NCBI GenBank assembly: GCA_946220775.1
Contig: CAMIFC010000004.1
Location: 71,989-135,988 of the forward strand
Source: an uncultured Corynebacterium sp.
GTDB taxonomy: Bacteria; Actinomycetota; Actinomycetes; Mycobacteriales; Mycobacteriaceae
Direction: 5' to 3'
Length of the DNA: 64,000 nucleotides
Position 1 is the stretch's first letter, and each line of letters starts with the position of its first letter. The notes beneath the pieces are model-generated. The model was given only the letters and a program-made list of their open reading frames with translations. It did no database searches and had not been told where the DNA came from. Shown here piece by piece: positions 47,776 to 58,814 of this stretch. Position numbers and translations under genes: made by a program.

Positions 47776-49092
47776 ATGCTTCGCCGAATTGACCTGAGAG
47801 GTCAGAATCCGTCAACAGCAGAACTCCGTCGCGCCTTGCCGCGCGGTGGCCTGGATGTGGACGCGGTTTTGCCGACCGTCGCGCCCGTCGTTGAGGCTGT
47901 GCGACATCGGGGCGCAGCAGCCGCCAATGAGTATTCGGAGCAGTTCGATGGTGTCGTGCCGGCGTCGGTCCGCGTCCCCGATTCTATTTTGGACGCCAGC
48001 CTCGCCGCACTGGAACCGACCGTGCGCGCAGCGTTGGAGGAATCCATCGCGCGGGTGCGCAAATTCCACGAGGCTCAGGTACCAGATGACTTGACGGTCG
48101 AGATTGCCCCAGGCGGTTTCGTGTCGGAGCGCTGGATCCCTATCCAGCGCGTGGGCTTGTACGTTCCTGGTGGCAAGGCCGTGTACCCGTCGAGTGTCAT
48201 CATGAACGTTGTCCCGGCACAGGCTGCTGGCGTGGAGTCGCTGGTTGTGGCCTCGCCGCCGCAAGAAGACAACGATGGCTGGCCGAATCAGACCATCTTG
48301 GCTGCCTGCAAACTGCTCGGTGTCGATGAGGTTTGGGCCGTTGGCGGGGCACAGGCTGTGGCGCTGCTGGCCTATGGTGATGCGGATCCAGCGCAAGGGC
48401 TGGAGCCAGTGGACATGATCACTGGCCCCGGCAATATTTTCGTCACCGCTGCTAAGCGTCTGTGTCGTTCAGTAGTGGGGATCGATTCGGAGGCCGGGCC
48501 GACGGAGATCGCTGTGCTGGCAGATGACTCTGCAGACGCAGTCCAGGTTGCCTACGACCTCATCAGCCAGGCCGAACATGATCCGATGGCGGCATCAGTG
48601 CTAATCACGAACTCACCGACGTTAGCGAATCGCGTCGTCGCTGAAATTGAAGGGCGCTACAAGGTCACCCTGAACGCAGAACGCGTCGCGGAGGCGTTGA
48701 CGGGTGAACAAAGTGGCGTCGTTCTTGTGGACGACGAGGATGCCGCGGTGCGCGCGGCGAACGCCTACGCTGCAGAACACCTGGAAATCCACACCGTCGA
48801 TGGCGCTGGCACAGCGAAGAAGATTACCAACGCAGGTGCAATCTTCGTCGGACCGCACAGCCCAGTGCCTTTGGGGGACTACGCAGCGGGCAGCAACCAC
48901 GTGCTCCCGACCTCCGGGACGGCTCGGCACTCGTCGGGGTTGTCGACGCACACCTTCCTCAAGTCCGTGCACGTGGTGAACTACTCGGAACAGGCGCTGC
49001 AGGATGTCGCAGACAGGGTCATCGCCTTGGCCGATGTAGAAGGCCTGCCAGCGCATGGTGAGGCCATTAAGGCGCGCACGGAACAGAATTAG
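47776..49092 (+). CDS. hisD: Histidinol dehydrogenase
   Basis: 438 residues. Typical motifs: [48 protein letters not shown] with the zinc-site QAEHDPMA, and AEHLEIHT. It oxidises histidinol to histidine in two NAD-dependent steps. First gene of the his block; TAGGAGCC precedes the ATG. The 78-bp upstream interval is shared with the TPR-like gene. hisC follows after 14 bp. Confidence 0.97.
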   Translation: MLRRIDLRGQNPSTAELRRALPRGGLDVDAVLPTVAPVVEAVRHRGAAAANEYSEQFDGVVPASVRVPDSILDASLAALEPTVRAALEESIARVRKFHEAQVPDDLTVEIAPGGFVSERWIPIQRVGLYVPGGKAVYPSSVIMNVVPAQAAGVESLVVASPPQEDNDGWPNQTILAACKLLGVDEVWAVGGAQAVALLAYGDADPAQGLEPVDMITGPGNIFVTAAKRLCRSVVGIDSEAGPTEIAVLADDSADAVQVAYDLISQAEHDPMAASVLITNSPTLANRVVAEIEGRYKVTLNAERVAEALTGEQSGVVLVDDEDAAVRAANAYAAEHLEIHTVDGAGTAKKITNAGAIFVGPHSPVPLGDYAAGSNHVLPTSGTARHSSGLSTHTFLKSVHVVNYSEQALQDVADRVIALADVEGLPAHGEAIKARTEQN

Positions 49093-49106
49093 TTTTAGGA
49101 GCTTAC

Positions 49107-50195
49107 GTGACCTCTCTTCCCATCCGCGAGGAGCTGAAGGGTAAGTCGGCATACGGCGCCCCGCAGCTCAGCGTGAAAAACCAGCTGAACACCAACGAAA
49201 ATCCCTACCCGCCAAGCGCGGCAATCGTCGAGGATCTCGCCGATCAGGTCCGCGAACTCGGGGCAACGCTCAACCGCTACCCCGAGCGCGATTCCGTCGA
49301 ATTACGGACTGATCTGGCCGAATACGTCACCGAGCAGACCGGTGTCGCCGTGACGGTTGACAATCTGTGGGCCGCCAACGGATCCAACGAAGTACTGCAG
49401 CAGCTGTTGCAGGCCTTCGGCGGCCCCGGCCGCAGCGCCATGGGCTTTGTGCCGAGCTATTCGATGCACCCCATTTTGGCCTCCGGTACGCAGACCGAAT
49501 TCATTGCGATCGATCGGGACGCCACCGCCGGTTTCGCCATCAACGTGGACACGGCACTGGCAGCGATTGACGAGCACCAGCCCAATGTCGTCCTGATTAC
49601 TACGCCGAATAACCCAACCGGCGGAATCACATCGCTGGCGGATATTCGACGAATCGTCGAGGCGGCCCCAGGCATCGTCATTGTTGACGAGGCTTATGCG
49701 GAGTTTTCCGAAGAGCCATCGGCGTGTGAACTGCTGGCAGATTTCCCGTCGAAGCTGGTGGTGTCTCGCACGATGTCCAAGGCTTTCGACTTCGCTGGTG
49801 GTCGCTTGGGCTATTTCGTCGCCGACCCAGCGTTCGTTGAGGCCGTGATGCTGGTGCGCCTGCCTTATCACCTGTCCACGCTGTCTCAAGCTGCGGCGCG
49901 GGTGGCATTGAAGCATCGCGAAGATACCCTCGCTACCGTGGCGAAGCTGCGTCAGGAGCGTGACCGCGTGGTCGCAGGGCTGAACGACATTGGTTTCGAC
50001 GTCGTGGATTCGGAAGCCAACTTCATTTTCTTCGGTGGCGTGGGCGATAGCCAGCGTGTGTGGCAGGAATTCTTGGACCGCGACGTGTTGATCCGCGATG
50101 TCGGTGTCGCCGGTTATCTGCGCGCCACGGTGGGGCTACCAGAAGAAAATGATGCGTTCTTGGCCGCAGCGAAAGAAGTAAAGGAATCCCTATGA
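49107..50195 (+). CDS. hisC: Histidinol-phosphate aminotransferase
   Basis: 362 residues, fold type I PLP enzyme. [10 protein letters not shown] near the start, [23 protein letters not shown], and [18 protein letters not shown] with the PLP-binding lysine. It converts imidazole acetol phosphate to histidinol phosphate. The GTG follows TAGGAGC; hisB begins within its stop (4-bp overlap). Confidence 0.96.
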   Translation: MTSLPIREELKGKSAYGAPQLSVKNQLNTNENPYPPSAAIVEDLADQVRELGATLNRYPERDSVELRTDLAEYVTEQTGVAVTVDNLWAANGSNEVLQQLLQAFGGPGRSAMGFVPSYSMHPILASGTQTEFIAIDRDATAGFAINVDTALAAIDEHQPNVVLITTPNNPTGGITSLADIRRIVEAAPGIVIVDEAYAEFSEEPSACELLADFPSKLVVSRTMSKAFDFAGGRLGYFVADPAFVEAVMLVRLPYHLSTLSQAAARVALKHREDTLATVAKLRQERDRVVAGLNDIGFDVVDSEANFIFFGGVGDSQRVWQEFLDRDVLIRDVGVAGYLRATVGLPEENDAFLAAAKEVKESL

Positions 50196-50839
50196 CCTCA
50201 GAGAACAACCCTTCTACCAGCCCACAGTCCGGTCGCAGCTCGGATCGAATCGGTACGGCAACCTGCAAGACGAGCGAGTCCGATATCACCGTGACCATCA
50301 ACCTGGATGGTTCTGGCAAGACCGATATTTCTACCGGTCTGCCATTTTTTGACCACATGCTGACTGCCCTTGGGGCGCACGGTTCCTTCGACCTTGAGGT
50401 CAAGGCCGTCGGGGACATCGAAATCGATGCTCACCACACGGTTGAGGACACCGGCATCGTTTTAGGGCAAGCTCTGGCGCAAGCGCTGGGGGATAAGGCC
50501 GGAATTCGTCGCTTCGGCGATGCTTTCATTCCGATGGACGAGTGCCTGGCCCATGCTGCTGTGGACGTGTCGGGCCGCCCGTATTACGTGGGTACCGGTG
50601 AGCCGGACGCCATGATCCACACCATCATCGGCGGCCACTACGCCACCGTGATTAATCAGCATTTCTTCGAAACAGTGGCGCTGAACGCTCGAATCGCGCT
50701 GCATGTACGCTGCTTATATGGTCGCGATCCGCACCACATCACGGAGGCGGAGTACAAGGCTGTCGCCCGAGCGCTTCGTGCGGCGGTTGAACGCGATGAC
50801 CGTGTGAAGGGTATTCCATCCACCAAGGGTGCGCTGTAG
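50192..50839 (+). CDS. hisB: Imidazoleglycerol-phosphate dehydratase
   Basis: 215 residues; a dehydratase-only HisB, without the N-terminal phosphatase found in enterobacteria. Manganese-site motifs [11 protein letters not shown] and [10 protein letters not shown] are present, with [16 protein letters not shown] near the end. The ATG overlaps the hisC stop. The first 25 residues are a Ser/Pro-rich tail before the domain. A 30-bp gap precedes the MFS gene. Confidence 0.96.
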   Translation: MTSENNPSTSPQSGRSSDRIGTATCKTSESDITVTINLDGSGKTDISTGLPFFDHMLTALGAHGSFDLEVKAVGDIEIDAHHTVEDTGIVLGQALAQALGDKAGIRRFGDAFIPMDECLAHAAVDVSGRPYYVGTGEPDAMIHTIIGGHYATVINQHFFETVALNARIALHVRCLYGRDPHHITEAEYKAVARALRAAVERDDRVKGIPSTKGAL

Positions 50840-50869
50840 TTTAGGTTGTGTTGAAAGAGGGGAGTAGCA

Positions 50870-52198
50870 GTGTTTTCGAGGCCGCAGGCGTTGTCCGCGA
50901 CAGAGTTGGCTAGGTTGGAGTCTGTCTGGCAAGCGCCCGGCCTGAAAGCCACGCTGGTCTCTGTGTTCTGTGCGTTCGGTGGCTGGGCGTTGCTCATGCC
51001 CGTCATTCCGCTGGCGGTCATCGAAACCGGCGGTTCGGAGCGCATGGCTGGTTTGAGTACCGGCATTTTCATGGGGGCCACCGTCTTCACGCAGTATTTC
51101 ACCCCGCGTATTTTGCGGCGTGTCGGATATTTCCCCGTGATGGCGATTGCTGGTTTGTTGCTGGGCTTGCCCGCCGTTATTCACGCATTTTCGTTGGGGA
51201 CGTCAACCGTGGTCGCCGTCGCCATCATCCGCGGCGTGGGCTTCGGCGCAGTGACCGTTGCCGAGGCAGCACTGATCGCTGACCTTGTGCCACCACATTT
51301 AGTAGGCAGGTCAAGCGGGCTTTTCGGCGTTGTTGTGGGGTTCACACAGCTGGTTGGTTTTCCGCTGGGCATGTGGGTGTATGACCACTTTGGTGGCCCG
51401 AGCGTGTTTGGTTTGGCCGCGGTGTACGCGATTGTTGGTTCTTGTGCGGCATTTGGATTGCCAGTGAAGGACCGTTCCCAGGAACAGCCGACGAAGACCA
51501 CAACCAAGAAGAAACCCGCGACGGTGGGGACCTGGAAATTGGCAACTGTGCCTGGCCTATTGATCGCCACGGCTGCAGTGGGCTTTGCGGCGTTTAGTAC
51601 CTTCTTGGCTCCCGCGGCAGCGGACATTGACCCGGCAAAGGCAGCCACCGTCGCGGGGCTGACGTTGGCGGTTGTGGGTGCTGCGCAGACATTCGCCCGC
51701 GCGTTTGCCGGATGGTGGGCCGATAGGGTTGGTGAACCCGGCAAGCTGGCGGTGATTGGTTTGCTGTTTGCGCTGGTTGGCGTTCTTGCTGGTGGGGTGA
51801 CTATTTCCGCAGAACCGCAGGGTGCTGCGCTGGTCGCGGCTTGTTTGGGTGCGGCGGCGATTTTTGGCGCAGGGTTCGGGTTCGCGCAATCCGAGGCGTT
51901 GCTGCTGCTGTTCTACCGTTTGCCGCGCGAACGTTCCGCTGAGGCGTCGGCGCTGTGGAATATGTGCTTCGATTCTGGTACTGGTGCTGGGGCGATTGTG
52001 CTCGGCGTCGTGGCTGGGGCGTTCGCTTATCAAGGTGCGTTCTTTGGCGCGGCGATCGTCATCTTCGGTGGGGTCTGTGCGGTCGTGATTGACCGTGTGT
52101 TGGGACGCCATCGCATCGCCGAACAAGACAACGTGCGGCTGAGGTTGCGTTCGCTAGGAAGCAGGGCACGTGTTCGACGCCACAAAGACACCCAGTAG
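50870..52198 (+). CDS. Major facilitator superfamily transporter inside the his operon
   Basis: 442 residues with about twelve membrane helices and a central loop of basic residues ([18 protein letters not shown]). The GTG follows AAAGAGGGGAGTAG. Transported substrate is unknown; the location between hisB and hisH, also seen in other corynebacteria, suggests an amino acid or pathway-related export role, but that is inference. Its stop codon overlaps the TAGAAT upstream of hisH. Confidence 0.88.
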   Translation: MFSRPQALSATELARLESVWQAPGLKATLVSVFCAFGGWALLMPVIPLAVIETGGSERMAGLSTGIFMGATVFTQYFTPRILRRVGYFPVMAIAGLLLGLPAVIHAFSLGTSTVVAVAIIRGVGFGAVTVAEAALIADLVPPHLVGRSSGLFGVVVGFTQLVGFPLGMWVYDHFGGPSVFGLAAVYAIVGSCAAFGLPVKDRSQEQPTKTTTKKKPATVGTWKLATVPGLLIATAAVGFAAFSTFLAPAAADIDPAKAATVAGLTLAVVGAAQTFARAFAGWWADRVGEPGKLAVIGLLFALVGVLAGGVTISAEPQGAALVAACLGAAAIFGAGFGFAQSEALLLLFYRLPRERSAEASALWNMCFDSGTGAGAIVLGVVAGAFAYQGAFFGAAIVIFGGVCAVVIDRVLGRHRIAEQDNVRLRLRSLGSRARVRRHKDTQ

Positions 52199-52201
52199 AA
52201 T
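52196..52201 (+). promoter_or_regulatory. Candidate -10 of hisH, overlapping the MFS stop codon
   Basis: TAGAAT, 8 nt before the ATG at 52210; TTCGAC at 52173 is a possible -35 with a 17-bp spacer. It would allow a second, leaderless transcript of the lower his block. Confidence 0.42.
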
Positions 52202-52209
52202 GCGTACTT

Positions 52210-52878
52210 ATGGCAAGTAATGCAGAGCAGCCGACCGTCGCGGTCTTAGATTATGGCAGCGGAAACATCCGCTCAGTACAGCGCGCGTTGGAGCGTGCTG
52301 GTGCTCAAGTTGTGGTGACGAATGAGCCGCGTGAGGTTCTGGCAGCTGATGGGCTCATCGTTCCGGGGGTAGGCGCGTTCGCCTCCTGCATGGAGGGACT
52401 CAACAAGGTTCACGGGGCGCGCCTCATTGGGGAACGGCTGGCCGGGGGGCGTGCGGTGCTGGGAATTTGCGTGGGCATGCAAATCCTGTTCGAGCACGGC
52501 GTGGAGTTTGCAGACGGCACCCACGCTGGTGCTGCGGTGGAAGGAACCGGGGAGTGGCCCGGCACCGTTCGCCGACTAGACGCCGAGATTCTTCCGCACA
52601 TGGGCTGGAACACCGTGGATGTGGCGGACGGCAGCCAAATGTTCGACGGTGCGCCAGCTGACGAGCGTTACTACTTCGTGCATTCCTTTGGCGTGCAGGA
52701 GTGGGAGCTGCACACGGATGGCCGAACTCGGGCTCCACTGGTTCATTGGGCAGAGCACGAAGGCTGCCGATTCGTGGCCGCTGTGGAGAACGGTCCGCTG
52801 TGGGCTACCCAGTTCCATCCGGAAAAGTCCGGCGATGCCGGGGCTCGGTTGCTACGCAACTGGGTTGCGACCCTGTAG
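52210..52878 (+). CDS. hisH: Imidazole glycerol phosphate synthase, glutaminase subunit
   Basis: 222 residues. Class I amidotransferase triad: Cys in [12 protein letters not shown], His and Glu in FHPEKSG; the oxyanion segment GVGAFASCM is intact. It supplies ammonia to HisF. No ribosome-binding site is visible; a TAGAAT lies 8 nt upstream. hisA begins 28 bp after its stop. Confidence 0.96.
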   Translation: MASNAEQPTVAVLDYGSGNIRSVQRALERAGAQVVVTNEPREVLAADGLIVPGVGAFASCMEGLNKVHGARLIGERLAGGRAVLGICVGMQILFEHGVEFADGTHAGAAVEGTGEWPGTVRRLDAEILPHMGWNTVDVADGSQMFDGAPADERYYFVHSFGVQEWELHTDGRTRAPLVHWAEHEGCRFVAAVENGPLWATQFHPEKSGDAGARLLRNWVATL

Positions 52879-52906
52879 TTCAAAATTCTGAAAGAAAGTG
52901 ATCCCC

Positions 52907-53668
52907 ATGTCTTCTACTTCTGCTTCCTCCGCACAGGCGCTGACCCTCTTGCCCGCCGTTGATGTTGCAGACGGCCAGGCCGTCCGGTTGGTTCAAGGCG
53001 AGGCCGGGACCGAAACGGACTACGGTTCGCCACTCGATGCCGCGATGGCTTGGCAAAACGCGGGCGCGGAATGGATCCACCTGGTCGACCTCGACGCAGC
53101 GTTCGGCCGTGGCAGCAACTTCGAGATTGTTCGCACGGTGACCCAGGCCATGGACCTCAAGGTTGAGCTGTCTGGTGGCATCCGCGATGACGAGTCCCTG
53201 GAACGCGCTCTGTCCACGGGCTGTGAGCGTGTCAATATCGGTACCGCTGCGTTGGAAAACCCAGAGTGGTGCGAGCAGATCATTAAGCGTTACGGCGACC
53301 GCGTGGCGATCGGCCTCGATACCCGTCAGGTCGATGGGGAGTGGCGCCTCCGAGGACGCGGCTGGACCAGCGATGGTGGCGACCTGTGGGAGGTTCTGGA
53401 GCGCTTGGATTCCCAGGGGGTATCCCGCCTGGTCGTGACGGATGTCAGCCGGGATGGCATGCTCAACGGGCCCAACGTGGAGTTGCTGCGTGAGGTATCA
53501 GCGGCGACGTCCGCACCGGTCGTGGCGTCCGGCGGCATTGCCAGCTTGGACGACATCCGCGCGCTGGCGAAGATCGTCGGCGAAGGCGTGGATTCAGCCA
53601 TCGTTGGCAAGGCGTTGTACGCGGACAAGTTCACCTTGGAGGAAGCGCTGGAGGCCGCCCAGCCATGA
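52907..53668 (+). CDS. priA: ProFAR isomerase, PriA (HisA/TrpF) type
   Basis: 253 residues from the ATG at 52907, with GAAAGAAAG upstream; a GTG three codons earlier is possible. A (beta-alpha)8 barrel with catalytic Asp19 (LPAVDVADG) and VTDVSRDG. The loop RGRGW (R149-G-R151-G-W153) keeps the Arg and Trp that equal Arg143 and Trp145 of M. tuberculosis PriA, residues used for both ProFAR and phosphoribosylanthranilate. Since no trpF is in the window, a dual his/trp role is likely. The stop overlaps impA by 4 bp. Confidence 0.9.
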   Translation: MSSTSASSAQALTLLPAVDVADGQAVRLVQGEAGTETDYGSPLDAAMAWQNAGAEWIHLVDLDAAFGRGSNFEIVRTVTQAMDLKVELSGGIRDDESLERALSTGCERVNIGTAALENPEWCEQIIKRYGDRVAIGLDTRQVDGEWRLRGRGWTSDGGDLWEVLERLDSQGVSRLVVTDVSRDGMLNGPNVELLREVSAATSAPVVASGGIASLDDIRALAKIVGEGVDSAIVGKALYADKFTLEEALEAAQP

Positions 53669-54609
53669 TCGAGCCTCTCGATACCCGAGCACTGCTGGCA
53701 ATCGCCGAGGCAGCAGTGGATGAGGCGGAAACGACCTTTTCTGCTGCCGTCGGCGCCGAACCCGAGGTCATGAAAAGCCCCGGCGACTTTGCTACCGAAG
53801 CCGACCTCAACGTGGAGCGTCAGCTGCGCAGCCTGCTCACCCAATACACGGGACTTCCCGTGCATGGGGAGGAGTTCGGTACCGTCTTGCCCGGTGAGCT
53901 TCCGATGGAATACAACCCGGGGGACGCCAGTGCGGATGCCATCGACGGGCCGCGCATTAAAGCCCGCAGGGCCTCAAGCGATGAAATGCCGGAAACGTAT
54001 TGGGTTGTTGATCCGATTGACGGCACCGCCAACTATGCGGTCGGTAATCCGTTCTGCTGCATCCTCGTGTCCTTGGTTCACAAGGAAGAAGTTCAGCTTT
54101 CTGTCACCGAAATGCCCCTACTGGGGCGCCGGATCACGGCCCGTAAAGGCCACGGGCTTTATATCGATGGCCATCCGGCACGACCGATGCCCCCGTCGGA
54201 CGCAGGCGTGACTCAAATCAGCTTCGGCTCGATCCTGTCGCAGCGCCGTGGCAACCTGCCAATTTCCTATCGCCAGGACATGCTCAATGAGATCGGGAAG
54301 TCCTACCCGCGCATGCGCGTTACGGGGTCGGTGGGCATTGACTTGGCGTTTACTGCCGCTGGAGTTTTTGGCGGCACTGTCACGTTTAGCCCCAACCTGT
54401 GGGATAACGCTGCCGGTATTCTCGCCGTTCAAGCCAATGGTGGTATTGCCACTGACTTCGCTGGCAACCCGTGGCGTCCTGGCGTATCAGGCCTGGTCGC
54501 CGGCGAACCGGACGTCCACGCGACGTTGATCGAACACATTCAAAACGTGCCGATCGGCACGGCTGCGCGCACGTCGCAGGAAATTATGGACCGAGGTGGA
54601 ATCCAATGA
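53665..54609 (+). CDS. impA: Inositol-monophosphatase-family phosphatase (ImpA/HisN type)
   Basis: 314 residues. The metal-binding motifs are complete: TEADLNVER and [22 protein letters not shown], and [14 protein letters not shown] with NLWDNAAG near the end. IMPase-family proteins in this position are called ImpA in actinobacteria; one branch acts as histidinol-phosphatase (HisN). Lack of a phosphatase domain on HisB makes that role possible, but assignment cannot be decided from sequence here. It is coupled to priA and hisF by 4-bp overlaps. Confidence 0.88.
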   Translation: MIEPLDTRALLAIAEAAVDEAETTFSAAVGAEPEVMKSPGDFATEADLNVERQLRSLLTQYTGLPVHGEEFGTVLPGELPMEYNPGDASADAIDGPRIKARRASSDEMPETYWVVDPIDGTANYAVGNPFCCILVSLVHKEEVQLSVTEMPLLGRRITARKGHGLYIDGHPARPMPPSDAGVTQISFGSILSQRRGNLPISYRQDMLNEIGKSYPRMRVTGSVGIDLAFTAAGVFGGTVTFSPNLWDNAAGILAVQANGGIATDFAGNPWRPGVSGLVAGEPDVHATLIEHIQNVPIGTAARTSQEIMDRGGIQ

Positions 54610-55367
54610 GCGTCACCATTCGAGTAATCCCTTGTCTGGACGTGGACAATGGTCGAGTCGTGAAGGGCGTCAATTTTCAAAACCTGCGAGATGCCGGCGA
54701 CCCAGTGGAACTCGCCGCCCGATACGACGCCGAGGGGGCCGACGAATTGACCTTCCTAGACGTGTCGGCATCCAAAGAAGAGCGGGGCACGATGCTCGAC
54801 GTCGTTCGCCGAACCGCTGACCAAGTTTTCATCCCCCTGACCGTGGGCGGCGGTGTGCGCAGCGCGGAGGACGTGGATGCGTTGTTGCGGGCTGGTGCCG
54901 ACAAGGTGTCGCTGAGTTCTGCGGCCGTTAAGAATCCGCAGCTGCTCAGTGAGTTGTCACAGCGGTTCGGAGCTCAGTGCATCGTGCTGTCCATTGACGC
55001 ACGTCGCAGTGAAGACCAACCGTCAGGCTTCGAGGTGACCTCGCATGGTGGCTCGAAATCTGCCGGCCTCGACGCTGTGGAATGGGCGCGGCGTGGCGAG
55101 GAGCTGGGCGTCGGTGAGATTCTGCTGAACTCCATGGATGGCGACGGTACGAAGGCAGGCTTCGACACGGAAATGCTCAAGGCCGTCCGTGCGGCCGTGA
55201 AGATTCCGGTGATCGCATCCGGCGGGGCAGGGAAGACAGAGCACTTTCCACCTGCCGTCGCTGCAGGCGCCGACGCCGTCCTGGCTGCAAGTATCTTCCA
55301 CTTTGGCGAGGTCTCCATCAAGGAAGTCAAGGACGCACTGTCGAAGGACTACGAGGTCCGCCAGTGA
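54606..55367 (+). CDS. hisF: Imidazole glycerol phosphate synthase, cyclase subunit
   Basis: 253 residues starting at the ATGA overlap with impA. Catalytic aspartates lie in [18 protein letters not shown] and in VLSIDARR; phosphate-binding loops [10 protein letters not shown] and [11 protein letters not shown] are present. It uses HisH-derived ammonia to form IGP and AICAR. An upstream in-frame start at 54471 lies wholly within impA and is rejected. The stop overlaps hisI. Confidence 0.97.
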   Translation: MSVTIRVIPCLDVDNGRVVKGVNFQNLRDAGDPVELAARYDAEGADELTFLDVSASKEERGTMLDVVRRTADQVFIPLTVGGGVRSAEDVDALLRAGADKVSLSSAAVKNPQLLSELSQRFGAQCIVLSIDARRSEDQPSGFEVTSHGGSKSAGLDAVEWARRGEELGVGEILLNSMDGDGTKAGFDTEMLKAVRAAVKIPVIASGGAGKTEHFPPAVAAGADAVLAASIFHFGEVSIKEVKDALSKDYEVRQ

Positions 55368-55705
55368 GTCCCACGCTCGATCCCGACATCGCTGCCCGCC
55401 TCAAACGCAACGCCGACGGTTTGATCGCCGCCGTTGTTCAGGATGCCACCAGTGACCAGGTACTCATGCAGGCCTGGATGAATGACGAGGCGCTGGCCTT
55501 GACGCTGGAGACGAAGAAGGCCACATACTGGTCGAGATCACGCCAGGAATTGTGGGTGAAGGGCGAAACAAGTGGCCACACCCAGGCGGTCAAGGAAGTC
55601 CGCCTCGATTGCGACGGCGATACCGTGTTGTTGACCGTTGACCAGGTGGGGCCAGCCTGCCACACCGGAACCACGACATGCTTTGATTCGGATCAACTGC
55701 TATGA
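55364..55705 (+). CDS. hisI: Phosphoribosyl-AMP cyclohydrolase
   Basis: 113 residues, a single-domain HisI without the HisE pyrophosphohydrolase. [19 protein letters not shown] and the zinc-site CHTGTTTCF near the C-terminus are family signatures. It opens the purine ring of PR-AMP. GTG start overlapping hisF, stop overlapping trpE: a continuous his-trp translational chain. Confidence 0.96.
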   Translation: MSPTLDPDIAARLKRNADGLIAAVVQDATSDQVLMQAWMNDEALALTLETKKATYWSRSRQELWVKGETSGHTQAVKEVRLDCDGDTVLLTVDQVGPACHTGTTTCFDSDQLL

Positions 55706-57234
55706 CAGATCACATGACGACCAGGGAAGAATTCCGACAGCTCGCTGCACACCACCGGGTGGTTCCGGTAGCGCGCAAGGTGCTGGCAGATGGATTGTCA
55801 ACCCTGAACATCTACCGGGTGCTCGCAGAAAACCGTCCCGGCACCTTCTTGCTGGAATCAGCACCAAGCGGGAAATCGTGGAGCCGTTGGTCATTCATCG
55901 GCACCGGCGCAAGTAGTGCGCTTCGTGCTAAAGATGGGCACACCCAGTGGATTGGCCACGCGCCAGATGAAATCCCCATGGTTTCCGACCCATTGGACGC
56001 CATCCAGAAAACCTTGGCAGCCCTGCATACCGCCAAGGTTCCAGGCCTTCCACCGTTGACTAGCGGGCTGGTGGGGTACCTCGGCTACGACATGGTCCGC
56101 TATATCGAGGATCTGCCCACAACCACCACGGACGATCTCAACGTGCCGGATATGGTGCAGCTGCTGGTGGACACGATGGCGGTAGTCGATCACCACGAAG
56201 GCACCGTGTGGCTGATTGCTAATGCGGTGAACTGGGACAACTCCCCGCAACGGGTGGATGAAGCTTATGATCACGCGGTAGAGCGCATCGATGAACTGCT
56301 GGTGAAGTTGGCATCGGTGGCACCGGGTGGCGTCCAAAAATATGACGACGAAGCGCAGCCGAACGTCCGCAGGCAGGTGACCAGTGCGAGGTACCACGAA
56401 CGGATTGAAGCGTGTAAGGAACACATCCGCGCGGGAGATGCTTTCCAGATCGTGCTGAGTCAACGTTTCGAGGTTGATACTCAGGTCCCGGCGATTGATA
56501 TTTACCGGATTCTACGGGTGACAAACCCGAGCCCATACATGTATTTGATGAACGTTCCCACGGATGACTTTTCGGATACGGCATTTACTATCGTGGGCTC
56601 ATCTCCTGAATCGCTGGTGCGCGTTCAGGACGGGCAAGCCACGATGCACCCGATCGCTGGGTCGCGTCCCCGTGGGGCAACGCCGGAGGAAGACCTCGCC
56701 AACGAACAAGAACTGCTCGCGGACGAAAAAGAAAACTCCGAGCACCTGATGCTGGTTGATCTGGGGCGCAACGACATTGGCAAGATCTCGAAACAGGGGA
56801 CAGTGGAAGTACATGACTTCCGCCACGTGGAACGCTACAGCGCCATCATGCACCTAGTTTCGGGGGTTAGCGGCGAGCTGCGCGACGGCGTGAACAGCGT
56901 TGATGTGGTCTCTGCGACGTTCCCGGCAGGCACGTTGTCCGGTGCGCCGAAGCCTTCCGCGATGTCGATCATTGACGAGCTCGAAGACACACGCCGAGGA
57001 ATCTACGGCGGTACCGTTGGCTACTTCGATTTCTCCGGGAACACTGACCAAGCCATCGCAATTCGTACCGGGCTGTATAAAGATGGCACGGTATATGTGC
57101 AAGCTGGAGCCGGAATCGTCGCTGACTCTGATCCGGCAGCAGAAGATGCCGAGTGTCAGCACAAGGCTGCGGCAGTGGTCAAAGCCGTCGCGATGGCGGA
57201 AACGTTGACTGATGTGAGGAGGACACGTGACTGA
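55702..57234 (+). CDS. trpE: Anthranilate synthase component I
   Basis: 510 residues. The N-terminal feedback-site motif [16 protein letters not shown] is intact, so tryptophan inhibition is expected; ISTE-type catalytic segments are [28 protein letters not shown] and [15 protein letters not shown]. It makes anthranilate with the TrpG glutaminase, which is not in this window. The ATG overlaps hisI by 4 bp; the end overlaps the next GTG by 8 bp. Confidence 0.96.
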   Translation: MTDHMTTREEFRQLAAHHRVVPVARKVLADGLSTLNIYRVLAENRPGTFLLESAPSGKSWSRWSFIGTGASSALRAKDGHTQWIGHAPDEIPMVSDPLDAIQKTLAALHTAKVPGLPPLTSGLVGYLGYDMVRYIEDLPTTTTDDLNVPDMVQLLVDTMAVVDHHEGTVWLIANAVNWDNSPQRVDEAYDHAVERIDELLVKLASVAPGGVQKYDDEAQPNVRRQVTSARYHERIEACKEHIRAGDAFQIVLSQRFEVDTQVPAIDIYRILRVTNPSPYMYLMNVPTDDFSDTAFTIVGSSPESLVRVQDGQATMHPIAGSRPRGATPEEDLANEQELLADEKENSEHLMLVDLGRNDIGKISKQGTVEVHDFRHVERYSAIMHLVSGVSGELRDGVNSVDVVSATFPAGTLSGAPKPSAMSIIDELEDTRRGIYGGTVGYFDFSGNTDQAIAIRTGLYKDGTVYVQAGAGIVADSDPAAEDAECQHKAAAVVKAVAMAETLTDVRRTRD

Positions 57235-57901
57235 CAAGCCCGCTCGTGGTGGCACAGCGACCCAAAAGCGCATACGAGGTGTCGCGATGCTGCTCATCGC
57301 GCTGGCAGCGGCAGGAGTGTGGGCAAGTGGTCGCATGACCTGGGTCACCGCCCAGGTTTTCGATGATAAAGCGGGGGATTCGACCCATAAGTTGGTCGGC
57401 GCGGTGTGGGATCCGGCGGGTACACCGTTGGCTCTCGCCATGGTGGCGGCGCTGATCGCATTGATGGCCGTGCCACCGATCGTGCGCCGGTTCATTGGGG
57501 CGCTGATTGCTCTGCTCGCCGCAACCGCAAGTTTCCGCGCGGTGCAGCTGGTGGGGCAGGACGTTGATCTTTACCGGGCACAGCAGCTACTCCAGTCTGG
57601 TGTTGCGACACAAAAGGCAAGCAACCCAGAGCAGATTTCTGACTGGGCCCAGGTTGTATCCGCGGACGTCCATCTGTTCCCCGTGCTGTTCAGCATGCTG
57701 GTCGCGGTGATTGGCGTGATCGGCGGCATCATCATCGCGATGAATCCTGGCGCCAAGGACAAGGGCTACAGCCGGTACGAAACCCCGGAAAAGCGGCGAA
57801 CCGAAGCGAAGCAGGATCTGGCCGAGAATCCGGACTCCGGCCGAGTCCTGTGGGACGCCCTGGACGCCGGGGTGGATCCGACGGATGACGAGGATAAATG
57901 A
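57227..57901 (+). CDS. Trp-associated membrane protein (TIGR02234-like)
   Basis: 224 residues with four membrane helices (about 15-35, 64-84, 87-106, 144-168). It sits between trpE and trpC as in mycobacteria, where the same family is called Trp biosynthesis-associated membrane protein. A loop QVFDDKAGDSTHKLVGAVWD lies outside and a charged tail (PEKRRTEAKQDLAEN) inside. Its role in tryptophan synthesis is unknown. The GTG start lies inside the trpE end. Confidence 0.87.
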   Translation: MTDKPARGGTATQKRIRGVAMLLIALAAAGVWASGRMTWVTAQVFDDKAGDSTHKLVGAVWDPAGTPLALAMVAALIALMAVPPIVRRFIGALIALLAATASFRAVQLVGQDVDLYRAQQLLQSGVATQKASNPEQISDWAQVVSADVHLFPVLFSMLVAVIGVIGGIIIAMNPGAKDKGYSRYETPEKRRTEAKQDLAENPDSGRVLWDALDAGVDPTDDEDK

Positions 57902-57980
57902 GCCTAATTTCGGTTGCTAACAGGGCTGCCGATAAGGTTGTGACTAAACGCACGTTTCTTCTGGAAGAGGTTAGGTGACC

Positions 57981-58793
57981 ATGGCAACCGTGCTTGATGA
58001 GATCATCGCTGGGGTGTTAGAAGATCAGGCAGAACGCGAGGCCAAGGTGCCTTTTGCGGAGATCAAGGCGAAGTCCTTGGATGTCCCCCCGGCTATCGAT
58101 GCGTTGGAAGTACTATCCAGTCCCAGCGTGAGCGTCATTGCCGAAGTGAAGCGCGCGAGCCCATCGAAGGGCAGCCTTGCGGCGATCCCGGAGCCTGAGG
58201 TGTTGGCGAAGGCCTACGCGGATAACGGGGCGGCGATGATTAGCTGCTTGACGGAGCAGCGTAGATTCCGGGGTTCCCTGGCAGATTTTGATGCCGTGCG
58301 TGCGGCGGTTGACGTCCCGCTGCTGCGCAAGGATTTCACCGTGAATCCGTACCAAATCCACGAATCCCGCGCCCACAGTGCGGACGTCATCCTGTTGATC
58401 GTTGCAGCCCTCGACCAAGATCGACTGCTTGCGCTGCTGGACCGCACCGAGTCGCTGGGCATGACCGCTCTCGTTGAGGTCCACACCGAGGAAGAGGCGG
58501 AGCGTGCCGTCGCAGCTGGGGCTAAGGTCATTGGGGTTAACGCCCGAAACCTGAAGACGCTCGATGTAGATCCTGAAACCTTTGGCCGGATTGCGCCGAC
58601 GATCCCAGACCACATCATTAAGGTTGCGGAATCTGGCGTGCGGGATAAACACGACCTAATCAACTATGCCCGACAGGGCGCGGATGCGATTCTTGTCGGA
58701 GAAGGCCTGGTGACGGCCCAAGATCCAGGCGCCGCCGCCAAGGCGCTAGTGGCCGCCGGAAAGCACCCAGCCTGTCCAACGAAGTCCCAGTAG
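57981..58793 (+). CDS. trpC: Indole-3-glycerol phosphate synthase
   Basis: 270 residues from the ATG at 57981 (GTG at 57975 is an alternative, only 4 nt from AAGAGG). IGPS-only protein: no TrpF domain is fused. [15 protein letters not shown] and [12 protein letters not shown] carry catalytic Lys and Glu residues; [13 protein letters not shown] and VAESGV follow. It closes the indole ring. A 79-bp gap before it may hold a promoter. Confidence 0.96.
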   Translation: MATVLDEIIAGVLEDQAEREAKVPFAEIKAKSLDVPPAIDALEVLSSPSVSVIAEVKRASPSKGSLAAIPEPEVLAKAYADNGAAMISCLTEQRRFRGSLADFDAVRAAVDVPLLRKDFTVNPYQIHESRAHSADVILLIVAALDQDRLLALLDRTESLGMTALVEVHTEEEAERAVAAGAKVIGVNARNLKTLDVDPETFGRIAPTIPDHIIKVAESGVRDKHDLINYARQGADAILVGEGLVTAQDPGAAAKALVAAGKHPACPTKSQ

Positions 58794-58801
58794 CCCGAGG
58801 G

Positions 58802-58807
58802 TAGAGT
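58802..58807 (+). promoter_or_regulatory. Candidate -10 element of trpB
   Basis: TAGAGT ends 7 nt before the GTG at 58815, as expected for a leaderless start; no clear -35. Confidence 0.35.
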
Positions 58808-58814
58808 ATTAAAC

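Noticed and set aside
54471..54605. Longer hisF start
   Set aside because: It lies completely inside impA in another frame; ATGA at 54606 fits the operon pattern and the family N-terminus.
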